Shown here one piece after another: positions 5,736 to 6,865 of a stretch of DNA of 6,865 nt. Source of the stretch: Vallitaleaceae bacterium (GTDB lineage: Bacteria; Bacillota; Clostridia; Lachnospirales; Vallitaleaceae). The DNA is taken from contig JAQICP010000393.1 in assembly GCA_027858555.1 (NCBI GenBank), positions 1-6,865 on the forward strand, given 5' to 3'. A program made the position numbers and the translations under genes. How positions within the stretch are numbered: the first letter of the stretch is position 1; each line of letters starts with the position of its first letter. Under the pieces are notes generated by a model. That model saw nothing but the letters and a program-made list of their open reading frames with translations, was not told the origin of the DNA and did not search any database.

Positions 5736-6539
5736 CTATAAGCTTTGTGCTTTATATCGTTCCGCAATAATATCTAACTGCTTACTAAAAGACAAGAGCT
5801 TGTCTAAATTACCGGTTTCCCATATTTTATAAAATTCTTCCTGAATCTGAGCTATCTCAAGTTCATTGTTACTTGCTATTCTTATATTTTGAATACTATT
5901 TAATATATCAGCTATTATGCTGGACTTGAATTGAAAATTGTCCTGTGCATCCATTATCTCTGACCTGATTTTAGACATCTCTTGATCAAGATTATGTGCT
6001 GCTAGCGCTGCTTTTATAAGACGATTTTGAATCTCCGTCGGAATATTATGTTTGTATTTATATTTTAATGAATGTTCGATTGTAGCCCAAAAATTCATAG
6101 CCAAAGTTCTTATTTGTATCTCAGCTTGCACTCTTTTAGGACCAAGCGCTGTATGGACTGTGTAGTATACGATCATATGATAGCTTTGATAACCACTGTC
6201 CTTTTTATTACTGACATAATCTTTTTCAAACTTGATGGTCATATCTGAACGTGATCTGATCAGTTCAACTACCGTATTAATATCTTCAACAAATTGACAA
6301 ATAATTCTAATTCCAGCAATGTCTTCAATATCCTCTTCAATTCGACTTAAGGGAATCTGTTTTTTTTTAGCTTTCTCTAAAATACTTGATATTCGCTTAA
6401 CACGACCATCAACTAATTCAATTGGTGAGTATTTGCCTAATTTACGATTTTCAATAATAATACTTTCGAATTTGAGCTCAAGTTCACTGACTGCCTGTTG
6501 ATAGGGAATCAAAACTTCTCTCCACATCTGTATTTCCAT
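5736..6539 (-). CDS. relQ: RelQ-type small alarmone synthetase, (p)ppGpp synthetase
   Basis: A 267-residue cytosolic enzyme with a RelA/SpoT synthetase domain and no hydrolase, TGS or ACT domain. It transfers pyrophosphate from ATP to GTP or GDP to make (p)ppGpp. The similarity to B. subtilis YjbM (SasB/RelQ) is strong: WREVLIPYQQAVSEL, then YSPIELVDGRVKRISSILEKAKKKQIPL (37-64), EDIAGIRIICQFVEDI (72-87, D73 metal ligand), DSGYQSYHMIV (114-124), and EIQIRTLAMNFWATIEHSLKYKY (140-162, catalytic E140). The C-terminal helical segment LDQEMSKIRSEI is also conserved. YjbM as I recall ends near residue 211; here about 55 extra residues follow, helical and charged, of unknown role. The start has AGGGG six bases upstream. 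It has its own strong promoter and may lead into the methyltransferase gene, since no terminator separates them. Confidence 0.96.
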   Translation of the reverse strand: MEIQMWREVLIPYQQAVSELELKFESIIIENRKLGKYSPIELVDGRVKRISSILEKAKKKQIPLSRIEEDIEDIAGIRIICQFVEDINTVVELIRSRSDMTIKFEKDYVSNKKDSGYQSYHMIVYYTVHTALGPKRVQAEIQIRTLAMNFWATIEHSLKYKYKHNIPTEIQNRLIKAALAAHNLDQEMSKIRSEIMDAQDNFQFKSSIIADILNSIQNIRIASNNELEIAQIQEEFYKIWETGNLDKLLSFSKQLDIIAERYKAQSL

Positions 6540-6545
6540 ATAGTA

Positions 6546-6550
6546 CCCCT
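6546..6550 (-). promoter_or_regulatory. relQ ribosome binding site
   Basis: AGGGG lies six bases before the ATG at 6539 and favours this start over the in-frame ATG at 6527. Confidence 0.7.
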
Positions 6551-6575
6551 AATTTTTTAACTTTTTTGCTTAATG

Positions 6576-6604
6576 ATTATATCATGAATACTACATTTTT
6601 TCAA
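6576..6604 (-). promoter_or_regulatory. relQ sigma-A promoter with extended -10
   Basis: On the minus strand TTGAAA (6604-6599) is followed by 17 bases and TATAAT (6581-6576). The -10 is preceded by TG one base away (TGATATAAT), the extended -10 pattern. Only one of twelve hexamer bases departs from consensus. The -35 box lies within the last codons of rnhA. Transcription should start near 6569, giving a 30-base leader. It would also serve the downstream methyltransferase, HAD and ygiQ genes if there is read-through. Confidence 0.82.
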
Positions 6605-6865
6605 TCAAGTCAACTTGTAGGTCCTCTGAATCAGCAGCTTCTGTAGCAAGTACATCACATCGCTCATTCATTAAGTGACCTGCATGACCCTTAACCCATA
6701 TAAATTCAACTGTATGGATTTCTTTTGCTTCTAGTAACCTTTCCCACAAATCCTGATTCTTTACAGGTTCTCTCTTCTTGCCTCGTTTCCAATTATTGAC
6801 AAGCCAATTATCAATCCAACCCTCGTTAAAGGCACTGATGATGTATTTGGAATCTGAATACACAC
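6591..6865 (-). CDS. rnhA: Ribonuclease HI (5' end cut by window edge)
   Basis: This is the C-terminal part, 90 complete codons plus two bases, of a type 1 ribonuclease H, the cytosolic enzyme that cuts the RNA strand of RNA/DNA hybrids and R-loops. The visible part begins at VYSDSKYIISAF, whose Asp is the third of the four catalytic acids (E. coli D70). WKRGKKREPVKNQDLWERL is the typical middle segment, and WVKGHAGHLMNERCDVLATEAA carries the catalytic loop His (E. coli H124) and the last acid (E. coli D134). The first two catalytic acids, D10 and E48 in E. coli, lie beyond the window. The GTG at 6863 is an internal valine codon, not a start: the frame is open to the edge and a functional enzyme needs the missing strands. 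The gene ends in TAG at 6593-6591, and the relQ promoter overlaps its end. Confidence 0.95.
   Translation of the reverse strand, partial: VYSDSKYIISAFNEGWIDNWLVNNWKRGKKREPVKNQDLWERLLEAKEIHTVEFIWVKGHAGHLMNERCDVLATEAADSEDLQVDLIEKM

Noticed and set aside
6319..6501. Plus-strand frame of 60 codons
   Set aside because: Antisense to the RelA/SpoT domain of relQ; no supporting signals.
6861..6863. GTG at the window edge as a start codon for a short RNase H
   Set aside because: The frame continues to the edge and the protein would lack two catalytic acids; it is an internal valine in the DSKY strand.
1..6865. CRISPR array, transposon, phage or toxin-antitoxin system
   Set aside because: No regularly spaced repeats, transposase, integrase or toxin-like small gene pair is present; the genes are conserved housekeeping families.

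Overview
This AT-rich window looks like chromosomal DNA from a low-GC Gram-positive anaerobe, most likely class Clostridia (Bacillota). The grounds are its Bacillus/Clostridium-type LexA operator, its purine-rich AGGAGG-like ribosome binding sites, its sigma-A-type promoters, and a RelQ-type small alarmone synthetase. The genus cannot be named from the sequence alone. Every convincing gene lies on the minus strand, so transcription runs from high to low coordinates. I see no mobile element, CRISPR array, rRNA or tRNA.

Reading in the direction of transcription: (1) the 3' two-thirds of a type 1 ribonuclease HI gene (rnhA, cut by the window edge at 6865); (2) relQ, encoding a (p)ppGpp synthetase, with its own near-consensus promoter whose -35 box lies in the last codons of rnhA; (3) an RsmF-like m5C RNA methyltransferase of the NOL1/NOP2/Sun family; (4) a small HAD-superfamily hydrolase of the beta-phosphoglucomutase-like type; (5) a YgiQ-family (UPF0313) radical SAM protein; (6) a 339-base intergenic region; (7) recA, running off the window at base 1 with only its C-terminal tail missing.

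Genes 3 to 5 are separated by only about 10 bases, and each downstream ribosome binding site touches or directly follows the upstream stop codon. They are therefore probably co-transcribed and translationally coupled. No terminator is visible between relQ and the methyltransferase, so the whole set may be read from the relQ promoter. recA is a separate unit. It has a perfect TTGACA-17-TATAAT promoter with a LexA (SOS) box filling the spacer, a clear picture of DNA-damage control.

The gene set is mainly ordinary housekeeping: RNA/DNA hybrid removal, stringent response, RNA modification and recombination. I do not find a new defence or mobile system. The most unusual structure is a set of in-frame 12-bp (four-codon) tandem repeats at three places in two neighbouring genes. 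Two are in the methyltransferase (an Asn/Asp/Ser-rich insertion and a QVEN/QVPN stretch) and one is in the Lys/Gly-rich tail of the YgiQ protein. The recA upstream region also holds an inverted repeat around the start of transcription and a paired 10-bp direct repeat flanking a small hairpin.
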